Shown here one piece after another: positions 8,805 to 17,347 of a stretch of 64,000 bases of DNA. Both the position numbers and the translations under genes were made by a program. The notes below the pieces were generated by a model, which saw only the letters and a program-made list of their open reading frames with translations, ran no database searches and was not told where the DNA came from. The stretch comes from Ruegeria spongiae. GTDB lineage: Bacteria; Pseudomonadota; Alphaproteobacteria; Rhodobacterales; Rhodobacteraceae. Each line of letters starts with the position of its first letter. The first letter of the stretch is position 1. The stretch covers positions 50,859 through 114,858 of the forward strand of contig NZ_JAMFMB010000015.1 of the NCBI RefSeq assembly GCF_023502395.1, in the 5' to 3' direction.

Positions 8805-9359
8805 CTAGCCCACGATCTGCTGCAGTTCGCTCAACTCGTCGAGCGTGGCCCAGCCATCGCGGTCGAGATCGATCAGCATGATCCGGCGCAATTCCTCGAT
8901 ATTCGCCGCGCCCATGGAAGACACCGCCTCGGCCTCGGCAAAGCCGCGCAGTTCCTGCGTGGTGACCGTACCGTCCGCGTCCTCGTCAGCGTAGCGGTGC
9001 AGCCGCACCAGCCGAGCGCGCAAACCCGCCGAGAGCGTCGGCAGAACCGTCCCCACCTCGGACCGGGTGACACTACCGTCATTGTCGAGATCAGCAAGGT
9101 TCAGGCGGCGATAATGACCGGCGCGCAGCGTGCCCAGCCGCACGGCGATCATCGCCTCGATCCCCGGCCTGTCAATGCGCCCGCCCTGCCCGTAGCCGAT
9201 AATCGCGTCGGTCACCACGGTATAGAACTTGTCGGGTTCGGTTCCGAGCAGGTTCAGCAGCTCTTCTTCCAAGAAGCCCGCCAGATCCTGTGCCATCACG
9301 GCACGGGCCACGCCGCACCAGAACAGCAGAGATAGGAAAAGACACCTGAGCGCGCGCAT
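8805..9359 (-). CDS. Secreted EF-hand calcium-binding protein
   Basis: Protein of 184 residues starting at an ATG with GGAGG seven bases upstream. It begins with a signal peptide (MRALRCLFLSLLFWCGVARA, cleavage likely after VMA). Three EF-hand loops are visible: DLDNDGSVTRSEV, DEDADGTVTTQEL and DLDRDGWATLDEL, all with acidic residues at the coordinating positions. It is therefore probably a periplasmic or exported Ca2+-binding protein; the partner is unknown. It is a single gene between rpiA and a divergent GST. Confidence 0.85.
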   Translation of the reverse strand: MRALRCLFLSLLFWCGVARAVMAQDLAGFLEEELLNLLGTEPDKFYTVVTDAIIGYGQGGRIDRPGIEAMIAVRLGTLRAGHYRRLNLADLDNDGSVTRSEVGTVLPTLSAGLRARLVRLHRYADEDADGTVTTQELRGFAEAEAVSSMGAANIEELRRIMLIDLDRDGWATLDELSELQQIVG

Positions 9360-9544
9360 CTGCGTTCCTCCGACGTTGCGAATGCGCCGAGCATGCACAG
9401 CGAAGGTAAACCCCGTCTTAAGACGCGCAGTGGTCGGCAGATCTGGCCACCTTGCATAAGACCGGCAGAAAATTTTGCGCGTTTCCTATCGGAAACGTCG
9501 GAAACGGTGTATGGGGAATCACCCAAACCCCCTAGAAGCCGATC

Positions 9545-10246
9545 ATGACCGAAAAACTGCGCCTGCATTACGCCCCCGACAACGCCTCGCTGGTGATCCG
9601 GCTGGTGCTGGAAGAGATGGGCCTGCCCTATGAAACGGTGCTGGTCGACCGCTCGGTCCGTGAACAGGACAGCACCGCCTATCGCACGCTCAACCCCAAT
9701 GGGCTGATCCCGGTGCTGGAGACCCCGCAGGGACCGATTTTCGAGACCGCCGCGATCCTGCTCTGGCTGGCCGACACGTATGGCATGATGGCACCGGCAG
9801 CAGACCACCCCGACCGGGGCGCCTTTCTGAAATGGCTGTTTTTCGCTTCGAACACGCTGCATGCCGATTTGCGCATCCTGTTCTATGCCGAGACCTATAT
9901 CGACCCCGGTAACGCCGAGGCCCTGCGCGCCGGCATCCGACCCCGCCTGCGCCGCCACCTGCACCTTCTGGACAGCCAGGCCGCCGCCGCGCCGGGCTGG
10001 CTCTGCCCTGATCACCCGTCGGTTCTGACCTATTACCTGGCCTGCATGATGCGCTGGATGGCGCTCTATCCGGCGGGCAGCGACCGGGGCTGGTTTCAAC
10101 TGCCCGACACGCCTTATCTGCAACGCCTGCTGAACGCGCTCGAAACGCGCGACGCCACGCGGGCGGCCATCGCCGCCGAGGGGCTCGGGGCGACGCCCTT
10201 CACCTCACCCACCCATCCCACGCCGCCGCAAGGGAGCGCGACCTGA
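9545..10246 (+). CDS. Glutathione S-transferase family protein
   Basis: Protein of 233 residues with an N-terminal thioredoxin-like GST domain (LHYAPDNASLVIRLVLEE, NPNGLIPVLE, IFETAAILLWLAD) and an all-helical C-terminal domain. It probably conjugates glutathione or uses it as cofactor; the substrate is unknown. Its stop codon abuts the ATG of the serine deaminase gene, so the two are likely an operon. The C-terminal 30 residues are Pro/Thr-rich and probably disordered. Confidence 0.88.
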   Translation: MTEKLRLHYAPDNASLVIRLVLEEMGLPYETVLVDRSVREQDSTAYRTLNPNGLIPVLETPQGPIFETAAILLWLADTYGMMAPAADHPDRGAFLKWLFFASNTLHADLRILFYAETYIDPGNAEALRAGIRPRLRRHLHLLDSQAAAAPGWLCPDHPSVLTYYLACMMRWMALYPAGSDRGWFQLPDTPYLQRLLNALETRDATRAAIAAEGLGATPFTSPTHPTPPQGSAT

Positions 10247-11620
10247 ATGTTTCTTTCCATCTTCGACATGTTCAAAGTGGGCGTCGGTCCGTCCTCGTCC
10301 CATACGATGGGGCCGATGGTGGCCGCAGCCCGGTTTCTGGACCTGATGCGCGCCTCGCCGTTTGAGTTCCACGGGCTGCGCGGCTCGCTGCACGGCTCGC
10401 TCGCTTTCACAGGGGTGGGCCATGCCACCGATCGTGCCACCATCCTGGGCCTCGCAGGCTTCAGTCCCGACAGCTATGATCATGACAAGGCCGAGGCTGA
10501 ACTGGCGCGGATCGAGGCCGAGAAAACCGTGCAGCCCGAGGGTCTGCCAACGCTGCGCTTTGATCCCAAAGCCGATTTGATCTTCGACTATGACCAGACC
10601 TTGCCCGGTCATGCCAACGGCATGGTGCTGATGGCCACGGATGCGCAGGGCGATGTGATCCTGCGGCAGGTCTACTACTCGATCGGCGGCGGCTTTGTCC
10701 TGACCGAAGAGGAACTGGCCAATGGTGATGCCACCAATGAGGGCGATCCGGTTCCCTACCCGTTCAAATCCGCCGCCGAGATGTTGGAGATGGCGAAAAC
10801 ATCGGGCAAGAGCATCGCGGAAATGAAACGCGGCAACGAGATTGCGCGCGGTTGCGAGGTCTCGCTGAAATCCGGCACCGGTCGGATCTGGGAGGTGATG
10901 AATGCCTGTATCGAACGCGGATTGCACACCGACGGCATCCTGCCCGGCGGCCTCAGCGTGCGCCGCCGGGCCAAGGGCATCCATGACGCCCTGTTAGCTG
11001 AACGCGGCATGAACCTGAGCGCGCCGCACACCATCAACGACTGGATGAGCGTCTACGCGATGGCGGTCAACGAGGAAAACGCCGCAGGCGGTCAGGTCGT
11101 CACCGCGCCGACCAATGGCGCGGCGGGCGTTTTGCCTGCAACGCTGCGTTACTACCTCGACCATGTGCCCGGTGCGGCCCCCAGCCATGTCGAGGATTTT
11201 CTGCTGACCGCCGCCGCCATTGGCGGGCTGGTCAAGTACAACGCCTCGATCTCGGGCGCCGAGGCGGGCTGTCAGGCCGAGGTGGGCAGCGCCTCGGCGA
11301 TGGCCGCTGCCGGCCTCTGCGCGGTGATGGGCGGCACGCCCGAGCAGGTGGAAAACGCCGCAGAGATCGCGCTGGAACATCATCTGGGCATGACCTGCGA
11401 TCCAATCAAAGGGCTGGTGCAGGTGCCCTGTATCGAACGCAACGGGCTGGGGGCGATCAAAGCGGTGAGCGCCGCCTCGCTCGCCTTGCGCGGTGACGGT
11501 CAACATCTGGTGCCGCTGGATGCGGTGATCGAGACCATGCGCCAGACCGGTCAGGACATGCATGAGAAATACAAGGAAACCTCGCTGGGCGGGTTGGCCG
11601 TGAACGTGCCGAACTGCTGA
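10247..11620 (+). CDS. sdaA: L-serine ammonia-lyase, iron-sulfur type
   Basis: Protein of 457 residues, full length for the single-chain enzyme. The N-terminal beta domain begins with the signature VGVGPSSSHTMGPM. The C-terminal alpha domain carries three cysteines (342, 384, 395), in the same arrangement as the [4Fe-4S] ligands of E. coli SdaA. It converts L-serine to pyruvate and ammonia in the cytoplasm. It begins immediately after the GST stop codon, with translational coupling likely. Confidence 0.95.
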   Translation: MFLSIFDMFKVGVGPSSSHTMGPMVAAARFLDLMRASPFEFHGLRGSLHGSLAFTGVGHATDRATILGLAGFSPDSYDHDKAEAELARIEAEKTVQPEGLPTLRFDPKADLIFDYDQTLPGHANGMVLMATDAQGDVILRQVYYSIGGGFVLTEEELANGDATNEGDPVPYPFKSAAEMLEMAKTSGKSIAEMKRGNEIARGCEVSLKSGTGRIWEVMNACIERGLHTDGILPGGLSVRRRAKGIHDALLAERGMNLSAPHTINDWMSVYAMAVNEENAAGGQVVTAPTNGAAGVLPATLRYYLDHVPGAAPSHVEDFLLTAAAIGGLVKYNASISGAEAGCQAEVGSASAMAAAGLCAVMGGTPEQVENAAEIALEHHLGMTCDPIKGLVQVPCIERNGLGAIKAVSAASLALRGDGQHLVPLDAVIETMRQTGQDMHEKYKETSLGGLAVNVPNC

Positions 11621-11632
11621 TCACCCGCTGGC

Positions 11633-12517
11633 CTAAAGCTTGTTCAGCGGGATCTTCAGCGTCGGGTTGCCGTCTTCGTCGGCGGGCACGTCGCCACCAC
11701 GCATATTGACCTGCAGCGACGGCAGGATCAGTGCTGGCATGGCCAGTTCCGCGTCGCGCTCGGTGCGGAAGCGGATGAACTCGTCCCGGCTTTTGCCCGC
11801 GCCAACATGGATATTGGCGGCGCGTTCCTCGCCGATCGTGGTCTCCCAGGCGATTGCACGGCCGTTCGGGCCGTAGTCATGACAGATGAACAACCGCATC
11901 TCGTCCGGCAGGCTGAGGATGCGCTGGATCGAATCGTAGAGCTGCCCGGCATCGCCGCCGGGAAAATCCGCCCGCGCCGAGCCGCCGTCGGGCATGAACA
12001 GCGTGTCACCGGCAAAGACCGCGTCGCCCATCACGTGCACCATGCAGGCAGGCGTATGGCCCGGCGTATGCAGCGCGAAACACGCCATCTGCCCGACCTG
12101 ATAGGTGTCGTTATCCGTGAACAATCGGTCGAACTGCGAGCCGTCGCGCTCGAACTCGGTGCCTTCGTTGAATATCTTGCCGAAGGTTTCCTGCACGGTG
12201 ATGACGTACTCGCCAATGCCGATCCTGCCACCGATCCGGTCCTGAATATATGGCGCGCCGGACAGGTGGTCGGCGTGAACATGGGTCTCGATGATCCATT
12301 CGGTCGTCAGGCCATGTTCCTGGATGAAGGCGATGATCTTGTTGGAGCCGTCATGGGTCAGCCGCCCGGCGGCCGCGTCGAACTCCATCACCGGGTCGAT
12401 CACCGCGCAGGCCGGGCTGGCCGGGTCCTTGGCCACATAGCTGATCGTGTTCGATTGCGCGTCGAAAAAGGCGGTGACCTCGGGCTTCACGGACAGATCG
12501 GGTTTGGGCTGGGTCAT
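11633..12517 (-). CDS. MBL-fold metallohydrolase, ETHE1/Blh-like
   Basis: Protein of 294 residues with the metallo-beta-lactamase metal motif THVHADHLSG, a further His in HTPGHTPACMVH, Asp in FAGDTLFM and a terminal ICHDYGPNGR. The extended motif and length match the ETHE1-like persulfide dioxygenase / Blh group, which handles sulfane sulfur (oxidation of glutathione persulfide) and acts in the cytoplasm. AGGAGG precedes the ATG. No rhodanese or BigR-type regulator is adjacent, so the sulfur role rests on family only. Confidence 0.85.
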   Translation of the reverse strand: MTQPKPDLSVKPEVTAFFDAQSNTISYVAKDPASPACAVIDPVMEFDAAAGRLTHDGSNKIIAFIQEHGLTTEWIIETHVHADHLSGAPYIQDRIGGRIGIGEYVITVQETFGKIFNEGTEFERDGSQFDRLFTDNDTYQVGQMACFALHTPGHTPACMVHVMGDAVFAGDTLFMPDGGSARADFPGGDAGQLYDSIQRILSLPDEMRLFICHDYGPNGRAIAWETTIGEERAANIHVGAGKSRDEFIRFRTERDAELAMPALILPSLQVNMRGGDVPADEDGNPTLKIPLNKL

Positions 12518-12553
12518 GACGTCCTCCTGCTGCGCGTGATGGTGACATGTGAT

Positions 12554-12581
12554 CTGTGGCTATAAAAGTCAAAAACCACAG
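12554..12581. promoter_or_regulatory. Inverted repeat between divergent genes
   Basis: CTGTGG and CCACAG flank a 16-base AT-rich centre containing TATAAAA. This lies in the 161-base intergenic region between the metallohydrolase and the DMT exporter. It could be a regulator site overlapping a promoter, but the arms are short and no regulator can be named. Confidence 0.3.
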
Positions 12582-12678
12582 GCAGACTTGCTGAGAATAT
12601 GATCCGGACCGCTGACTCCGGTCATATCCCCAGCGGTTTCGTCTTTCCCCGCGTCTGGTGACCGGATAGCGTCGCGCC

Positions 12679-13593
12679 ATGACACAGGATCGCCCCGTTC
12701 TCGGCATCACGTTGATGCTTGCCTTTTGCGTGCTTGCCCCGCTGGGCGATGCGATCGCGAAATTGTTGTCGCACAGCCTGCCGGTCAGCCAGTTGGTCGT
12801 GGTCCGCTTCGGCATTCAATCCATCATTCTGGTGCCGCTGGTCTGGCTGACAGCGCGGCCCTGGCGCATGCCCGGTCGGTATTGGAGCCTGGCGGCGCTG
12901 CGCACCGTGCTGCATATCATCGGCATCGGTGCAATGTTCACATCGCTGAAATACCTGCCACTGGCGGACGCCTTCGCCATCGCTTTCGTGATGCCCTTCA
13001 TCCTGCTGATCCTGGGCCGGTTTGTCCTGAATGAAGAGGTAGGCAAACGCCGCATCATCGCCTGCACCGTTGGCTTTGCCGGAACGCTGATGGTGATTCA
13101 GCCCAGCTTTGCCGCAGTTGGCTGGAACGCGCTCTGGCCCCTGCTCGTGGCCGTGGCTTTTGCCTTTTTCATCCTCGTCACGCGGCATCTGGCGAAGGAC
13201 ACCGACCCGGTCGCGCTGCAGGCGGTCTCGGGTCTCATGGCAACCGGATTTCTTGTGCCCGCGCTGGTTTTGGGCGACGCGGCAGGCCTGCACGATCTGG
13301 TGATCACCCCGCCCGAACGATGGGAGGCGTGGCTGCTGCTGTCGATCGGCCTGATTGGCACGGTGGCACATCTGCTGATGACGTGGTCGCTGCGCTTTGC
13401 GCCCTCGGCCACGCTGGCACCGATGCAGTATCTCGAGATACCCATGGCCACCCTGCTGGGCTGGCTGATTTTTCAGGACCTGCCGAACGGCTTGTCAAGC
13501 CTTGGCATCGCGATCACCATCGGCGCAGGGCTCTACGTCATCCTGCGCGAGCGGGCCATCGCGCGCGATCCGGGGCTAGAAACGCCTGCCTGA
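12679..13593 (+). CDS. DMT (EamA) family transporter
   Basis: Protein of 304 residues with about ten membrane helices in two EamA repeats (about 10-140 and 155-290). Conserved elements include LPLADAFAIAFVMPFILLIL in the first repeat and LEIPMATLLGWLIFQDLP in the second. It is an inner-membrane exporter of unknown substrate. Its last 56 bases overlap the 3' end of the convergent thiamine diphosphokinase gene, an unusually long convergent overlap. Confidence 0.9.
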   Translation: MTQDRPVLGITLMLAFCVLAPLGDAIAKLLSHSLPVSQLVVVRFGIQSIILVPLVWLTARPWRMPGRYWSLAALRTVLHIIGIGAMFTSLKYLPLADAFAIAFVMPFILLILGRFVLNEEVGKRRIIACTVGFAGTLMVIQPSFAAVGWNALWPLLVAVAFAFFILVTRHLAKDTDPVALQAVSGLMATGFLVPALVLGDAAGLHDLVITPPERWEAWLLLSIGLIGTVAHLLMTWSLRFAPSATLAPMQYLEIPMATLLGWLIFQDLPNGLSSLGIAITIGAGLYVILRERAIARDPGLETPA

Positions 13594-14236
13594 CCTGCCC
13601 GATTGCGGCGCGCGGAACCATCACGATCATACCCGGATCATCAAAGCGCAAATGCACCGGACCAGTGACTTCGTTCGAGGTTCCGACCGCCCCGTCGGGT
13701 GCAAATGCGATCCCGTCAATGGGCCAGCGCAATCCGTCAGAGCGCCCCATTACCGGTGCCAATGGAAACAGTGACACAGTGGCGCCCGGATCCAGTGCCA
13801 GCCGGATCTCGGGCGGGGCATGGAAGATCACCTCGCGCGCGCCGATCAGGATGCAAGGCGATGTTTTCCGCCTGACCAAAGTGTTTAGGACGGCAAGTTG
13901 ATGGTCCACCCGGCCGCCCAGAAACCCGGCAGCCAGAACAAGGGGGGCCGCGATGTGGCGCAGCGCCTTGTCAAAATCGGTGCTGTCCTGTTCACGAATC
14001 GGAAACAGGCGGTCGGCAGGCAGACGCGCCGCTGTTTCACCATCCAGAGAATCGAAATCGCCGATCACAGCATCCGGCACATGCCCCTGATCAAGCGCCG
14101 CCCGTGCCCCGCCATCCGCCGCAACCAGCGCCGTGCTGTCCGTCAGCGCCAGATCAATATCGCCCGCGTCGATCTGCCCGCCACCAATCAGGGCGACTAC
14201 CCCACGTCGGGAAACAATAATTGCTTTTTTACCCAT
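13538..14236 (-). CDS. Thiamine diphosphokinase
   Basis: Protein of 232 residues starting MGKKAIIVS at 14236, with GGGA upstream. Family signatures are AADGGARAAL, VIGDFDSLD and REQDSTDFDKALRHI, which bind ATP and thiamine, and GFLGGRVDHQLAVL; a beta-sandwich C-terminal domain follows (about 150-225). It transfers pyrophosphate from ATP to thiamine to make the cofactor TPP. No thiamine transporter or thi gene is adjacent. The 3' end overlaps the convergent DMT gene. Confidence 0.9.
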   Translation of the reverse strand: MGKKAIIVSRRGVVALIGGGQIDAGDIDLALTDSTALVAADGGARAALDQGHVPDAVIGDFDSLDGETAARLPADRLFPIREQDSTDFDKALRHIAAPLVLAAGFLGGRVDHQLAVLNTLVRRKTSPCILIGAREVIFHAPPEIRLALDPGATVSLFPLAPVMGRSDGLRWPIDGIAFAPDGAVGTSNEVTGPVHLRFDDPGMIVMVPRAAIGQVRQAFLAPDRARWPARAG

Positions 14237-14257
14237 ATTGTTTCCCAAAATCGAAGT

Positions 14258-14275
14258 TGGCCACATTCTGGCCAC
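14258..14275. repeat. Pair of 7-base direct repeats, one helical turn apart
   Basis: TGGCCAC occurs at 14258-14264 and 14269-14275, a period of 11 bases, in the 133-base region between the divergent thiamine diphosphokinase and the long acidic protein. Spacing by one turn of the helix is typical of a tandem protein-binding site, but no binder is known. Confidence 0.35.
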
Positions 14276-14369
14276 GAAATGATACTTTCATTTGCACAGA
14301 TTCGGGCCGAAATTGACGCTACGCCGATGGTAAACGGGTAGCCACAAGTATGTGGAGGGCGAGCAACCC

Positions 14370-16259
14370 ATGGTACAGAATAACAAGGTCTTAACTGTCT
14401 CTTACGGGACATTCTCCTGCACTCTGGAAGGGTTTGACGACTCGTTTGACACCATGAAGGCCATCGCCGAGTATTTCCGCGATCTGGCTTCGGATGACCG
14501 CTATTTCGGGGCCGAGCCTCCTCAGCCCGATGCCGACATGCTTGCGCGCATTGCCCAGCGCGAGGTTTCACGCCAGGTCGAGGCACGCACCGAACAGAAA
14601 CATATCGTGCTGCGCGCGACGGAAACCGAAGCGGCGCCCGTCGCCCCTGCCCCGCAAACCGCCCCCGCACCACAAGTCGCCCCTGCCCCGCAGGCGGAAG
14701 CGGCGCCCGCGCCTCAGCCGGAGCCCGTTGCGGCACCGACCCCGGTCGCGCGCTCTGCCGCCGCACAGACAGCGCCTGCGCCCTCCGAGCCCGCAGCACC
14801 CGCCCCCGTCGAGAACATTGCCCCACCGGCACCCCCCGTAGCTGTCGAGCAGCCCATCCCAGAGGCGGAGCCGGTCGCAGAACCCGAAATCGTGCCCGCC
14901 GCCGACAGCATCGCCGCCAAGCTCAAGCGCATCCGCGAGGTTGTCTCGAACGCGGATCAGGAAACGGCTGGCCTGTCCTATTCCGAAGACGAACATGCCG
15001 AAGACACCACACCCAAAGTCGTGGCCGAAGAAGCGTCCGCGGATCTTTCGGAAGCGTTCGAGGAGGATGCATCGTCGGTCGAGGCATTCATGTCGCAGAA
15101 CAGCGAGACGACAGAGACCGACTATGAGGAAGAGGCCGCCGAACCTGTCGCGTTGAAACCCGCCAACGTCGAATCTCTGTTTGATGATTCGGATGACGAC
15201 GCCGAAGACGACAACGCGCTGTTCGGGGATCTGGATGACGAAGAAGGCGAGGATTTCTCCGCCGAGGATGACCTGTCCAACATCCTGATGAGCGATGACA
15301 GCCCGGAAGACGTTGAGACCGCCCCGGTCCATGTCCTGATGTCCAGCGCGGATGCCTCTGCACCACAGACCGGTGCTGCGGCTGACGCGCCCGACTTTGC
15401 CTCGGCCCTCTCGCCCGATGACGAAGCCGACCTGCTGCGCGAACTGGCTGCGGTGGAGGCCGAATTGAAGGCGGCTGCCGGAGAGGATACCGAAGCTGCG
15501 GAACAGACGCTGCCTGATCCGCGCGATGAGGCACCCGATACACCCCCTACTGAACACGCAACCCTGCCGCCGGTGACCGAGGAAGGCGGCGAGGACAACC
15601 TGTCGCGCCTGATGGCCGCTGCCGATGAGCGGCTGGACAATCCCGACGCTTCGACCAGCCGCGACACCTATTCGCATCTACGCGCCGCCGTCGCTGCCGC
15701 TGAGGCGGAGCGGTCGACCGGTGACACGCCGAAAGAGCCGGAACAGGCGGAAGAAACTGATCAATATGCCGACGATCTGTCCCATGTCGTGCGCCCGCGC
15801 CGCCCGATTGTGACTGAAGGTGCACCGCGTCCTCGCACCACGAACGACCGCCCCGCCCCTCTGAAACTGGTGGCCGAGCAGCGCGTCGATGTGACGACCG
15901 AGAGCAACAACAGCGGCCCGGTCCTGCCCCGCCGCATCGCCAGCGTCACCACCGAAGAGCCTGACGGCGAAAGCAGCGGTTTCGCCGAATATGCCACAGA
16001 AAACGGCGCCGTTTCGCTGCCCGACCTGCTTGAGGCTGCTGCTGCCTATATGTCCTTCGTCGAAGGTCGCGAGCAGTTTTCGCGCCCGCAACTGATGAAC
16101 AAGGTTCGCCAGCTTGACACTCAGGAGTTCAACCGCGAGGACGGTCTGCGGTCCTTTGGTCAGTTGCTGCGCGATGGCAAGATCGAGAAAACCAGCGGTG
16201 GGCGTTTTACCGCATCGGGTGAAATCGGGTTTCGCCCGGACAATCGCGCCGCAGGTTAA
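14370..16259 (+). CDS. Conserved two-domain protein with long acidic, Pro/Ala-rich linker, function unknown
   Basis: Protein of 629 residues. Residues 1-75 form a compact conserved-looking domain (VLTVSYGTFSCTLEGFDDSF and AIAEYFRDLASDDRYFGAEP). Residues 89-125 are APAPQ-type repeats. About 125-545 is highly acidic and probably disordered. The last 80 residues look folded again, with a winged-helix-like pattern (SRPQLMNKVRQLDTQEF, LRSFGQLLRDGKIEKTSGG). There is no signal peptide or membrane helix. The ATG at 14370 has GGAGGG ten bases upstream. It is followed by a strong terminator, so it is monocistronic. I do not assign a function; a scaffold or DNA-associated role is only a guess. Confidence 0.85.
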   Translation: MVQNNKVLTVSYGTFSCTLEGFDDSFDTMKAIAEYFRDLASDDRYFGAEPPQPDADMLARIAQREVSRQVEARTEQKHIVLRATETEAAPVAPAPQTAPAPQVAPAPQAEAAPAPQPEPVAAPTPVARSAAAQTAPAPSEPAAPAPVENIAPPAPPVAVEQPIPEAEPVAEPEIVPAADSIAAKLKRIREVVSNADQETAGLSYSEDEHAEDTTPKVVAEEASADLSEAFEEDASSVEAFMSQNSETTETDYEEEAAEPVALKPANVESLFDDSDDDAEDDNALFGDLDDEEGEDFSAEDDLSNILMSDDSPEDVETAPVHVLMSSADASAPQTGAAADAPDFASALSPDDEADLLRELAAVEAELKAAAGEDTEAAEQTLPDPRDEAPDTPPTEHATLPPVTEEGGEDNLSRLMAAADERLDNPDASTSRDTYSHLRAAVAAAEAERSTGDTPKEPEQAEETDQYADDLSHVVRPRRPIVTEGAPRPRTTNDRPAPLKLVAEQRVDVTTESNNSGPVLPRRIASVTTEEPDGESSGFAEYATENGAVSLPDLLEAAAAYMSFVEGREQFSRPQLMNKVRQLDTQEFNREDGLRSFGQLLRDGKIEKTSGGRFTASGEIGFRPDNRAAG

Positions 16260-16280
16260 GAAACCAGCAATAACGGTTTA

Positions 16281-16308
16281 AAAACGGGCCATTGTGGCCC
16301 GTTTTTCG
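16281..16308 (+). terminator. Rho-independent terminator
   Basis: A perfect 10-base stem AAAACGGGCC / GGCCCGTTTT with loop ATTGT is followed by TTCGTTT. It lies 21 bases after the stop of the acidic two-domain protein. Confidence 0.88.
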
Positions 16309-16437
16309 TTTCAGAAACAGATCCTGGGTGATGCGATTTTGCCGCACCTGCATATTCGCCTCTTGCTGCGCCGCAGCGAAGCCCCCATCTAAGGCGTGAA
16401 CTTCGTCAGACAGATCCTTTTGTAGGGGTAAAAGTCG

Positions 16438-17013
16438 ATGCCGGATACAACGATACGCCAATTGCGGTCTTTCGATCAGGACCAGATCGAGGCCCATTTT
16501 CAGCGACTGAGCGCCGAAAGCCTGACCTCCCGCTTCAGCGGAGAGGTTTCCGAAAGCTATGTAGAGACATATGTGTCAAAAATCCTGAGCGATGACGCCT
16601 ATGTCTATGGGGCGTTTCCCGACGGCCATCTGCGCGGTCTCGGGGAAATGCGCCTGATCGCGGACAGCGCGCCCGTTGCCTACGAGGCCGCCCTGACGGT
16701 TGAACCCGACTGGCAGCACCGCGGGTTGGGTGACGCCCTGCTGTCGCGGCTGATCATCGCCGCGCGCAACCGGGGCATCCGCGAACTGCACATGCTGTGT
16801 CTTGCAAGCAACCAGAAAATGCAGAACCTGGCGCGCAAACACGAGGCCGAACTCAAGACAATGCCCGGTCAGGTCGAGGCCACCCTCACCACACCCTGGC
16901 CGTCACCAGCGTCGCTGACCGAAGAAATCGCGGGCGAATGTGACGCGCTTGTTCGCGCAATATTGCACTGGCCCGCGCACGGCAAAGATTATTCTTCCCA
17001 GCCAACGGGTTGA
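16438..17013 (+). CDS. GNAT family N-acetyltransferase
   Basis: Protein of 191 residues with the acetyl-CoA-binding motif A segment LTVEPDWQHRGLGDALLSRL (around residues 88-107) and the following helix and strand (RNRGIRELHMLCLASNQKMQ). It transfers an acetyl group to an unknown amine. A GGGG ribosome site lies upstream of the ATG at 16438. It stands alone after a terminator. Confidence 0.88.
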   Translation: MPDTTIRQLRSFDQDQIEAHFQRLSAESLTSRFSGEVSESYVETYVSKILSDDAYVYGAFPDGHLRGLGEMRLIADSAPVAYEAALTVEPDWQHRGLGDALLSRLIIAARNRGIRELHMLCLASNQKMQNLARKHEAELKTMPGQVEATLTTPWPSPASLTEEIAGECDALVRAILHWPAHGKDYSSQPTG

Positions 17014-17122
17014 GATCGAGCCTTTTTCCTGGCTGCCAGACGGGGCGGCCAGGATCGGACGTTCAACCACGCGCCACTGCAGGCCGCATCCAAGGGCCGC
17101 GCAGATCGTGCTGTGGGCGAAG

Positions 17123-17347
17123 CTATTTTTCCGCGCTGTCGGGGTCTTCCTGCCCCACACCGCGAAAAATGAACCGGAACGGCAGCGCCCAGAGCAGGCC
17201 AAGCCCCACATAGATTACCAGTTCCAGCCAAAGCGGCGGGCGGTCCAGCAGGTTCAGCACCGTCACCACCGCAACAATATAAAGCGGCAGCCCCAAAAGC
17301 AGGATCACCAGCGACCAGCGCCGCCGCGCCTTGTAGCTCAGCGCCAT
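17123..17347 (-). CDS. DUF2842 small membrane protein
   Basis: Protein of 74 residues with two membrane helices (LVILLLGLPLYIVAVVTVL and LELVIYVGLGLLWALPFRF) and a basic N terminus (YKARRRW). This is the DUF2842 layout seen in alphaproteobacteria. Function unknown. Its ATG overlaps the purA stop codon by one base (TGATG), so it is translationally coupled to purA. Confidence 0.88.
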   Translation of the reverse strand: MALSYKARRRWSLVILLLGLPLYIVAVVTVLNLLDRPPLWLELVIYVGLGLLWALPFRFIFRGVGQEDPDSAEK

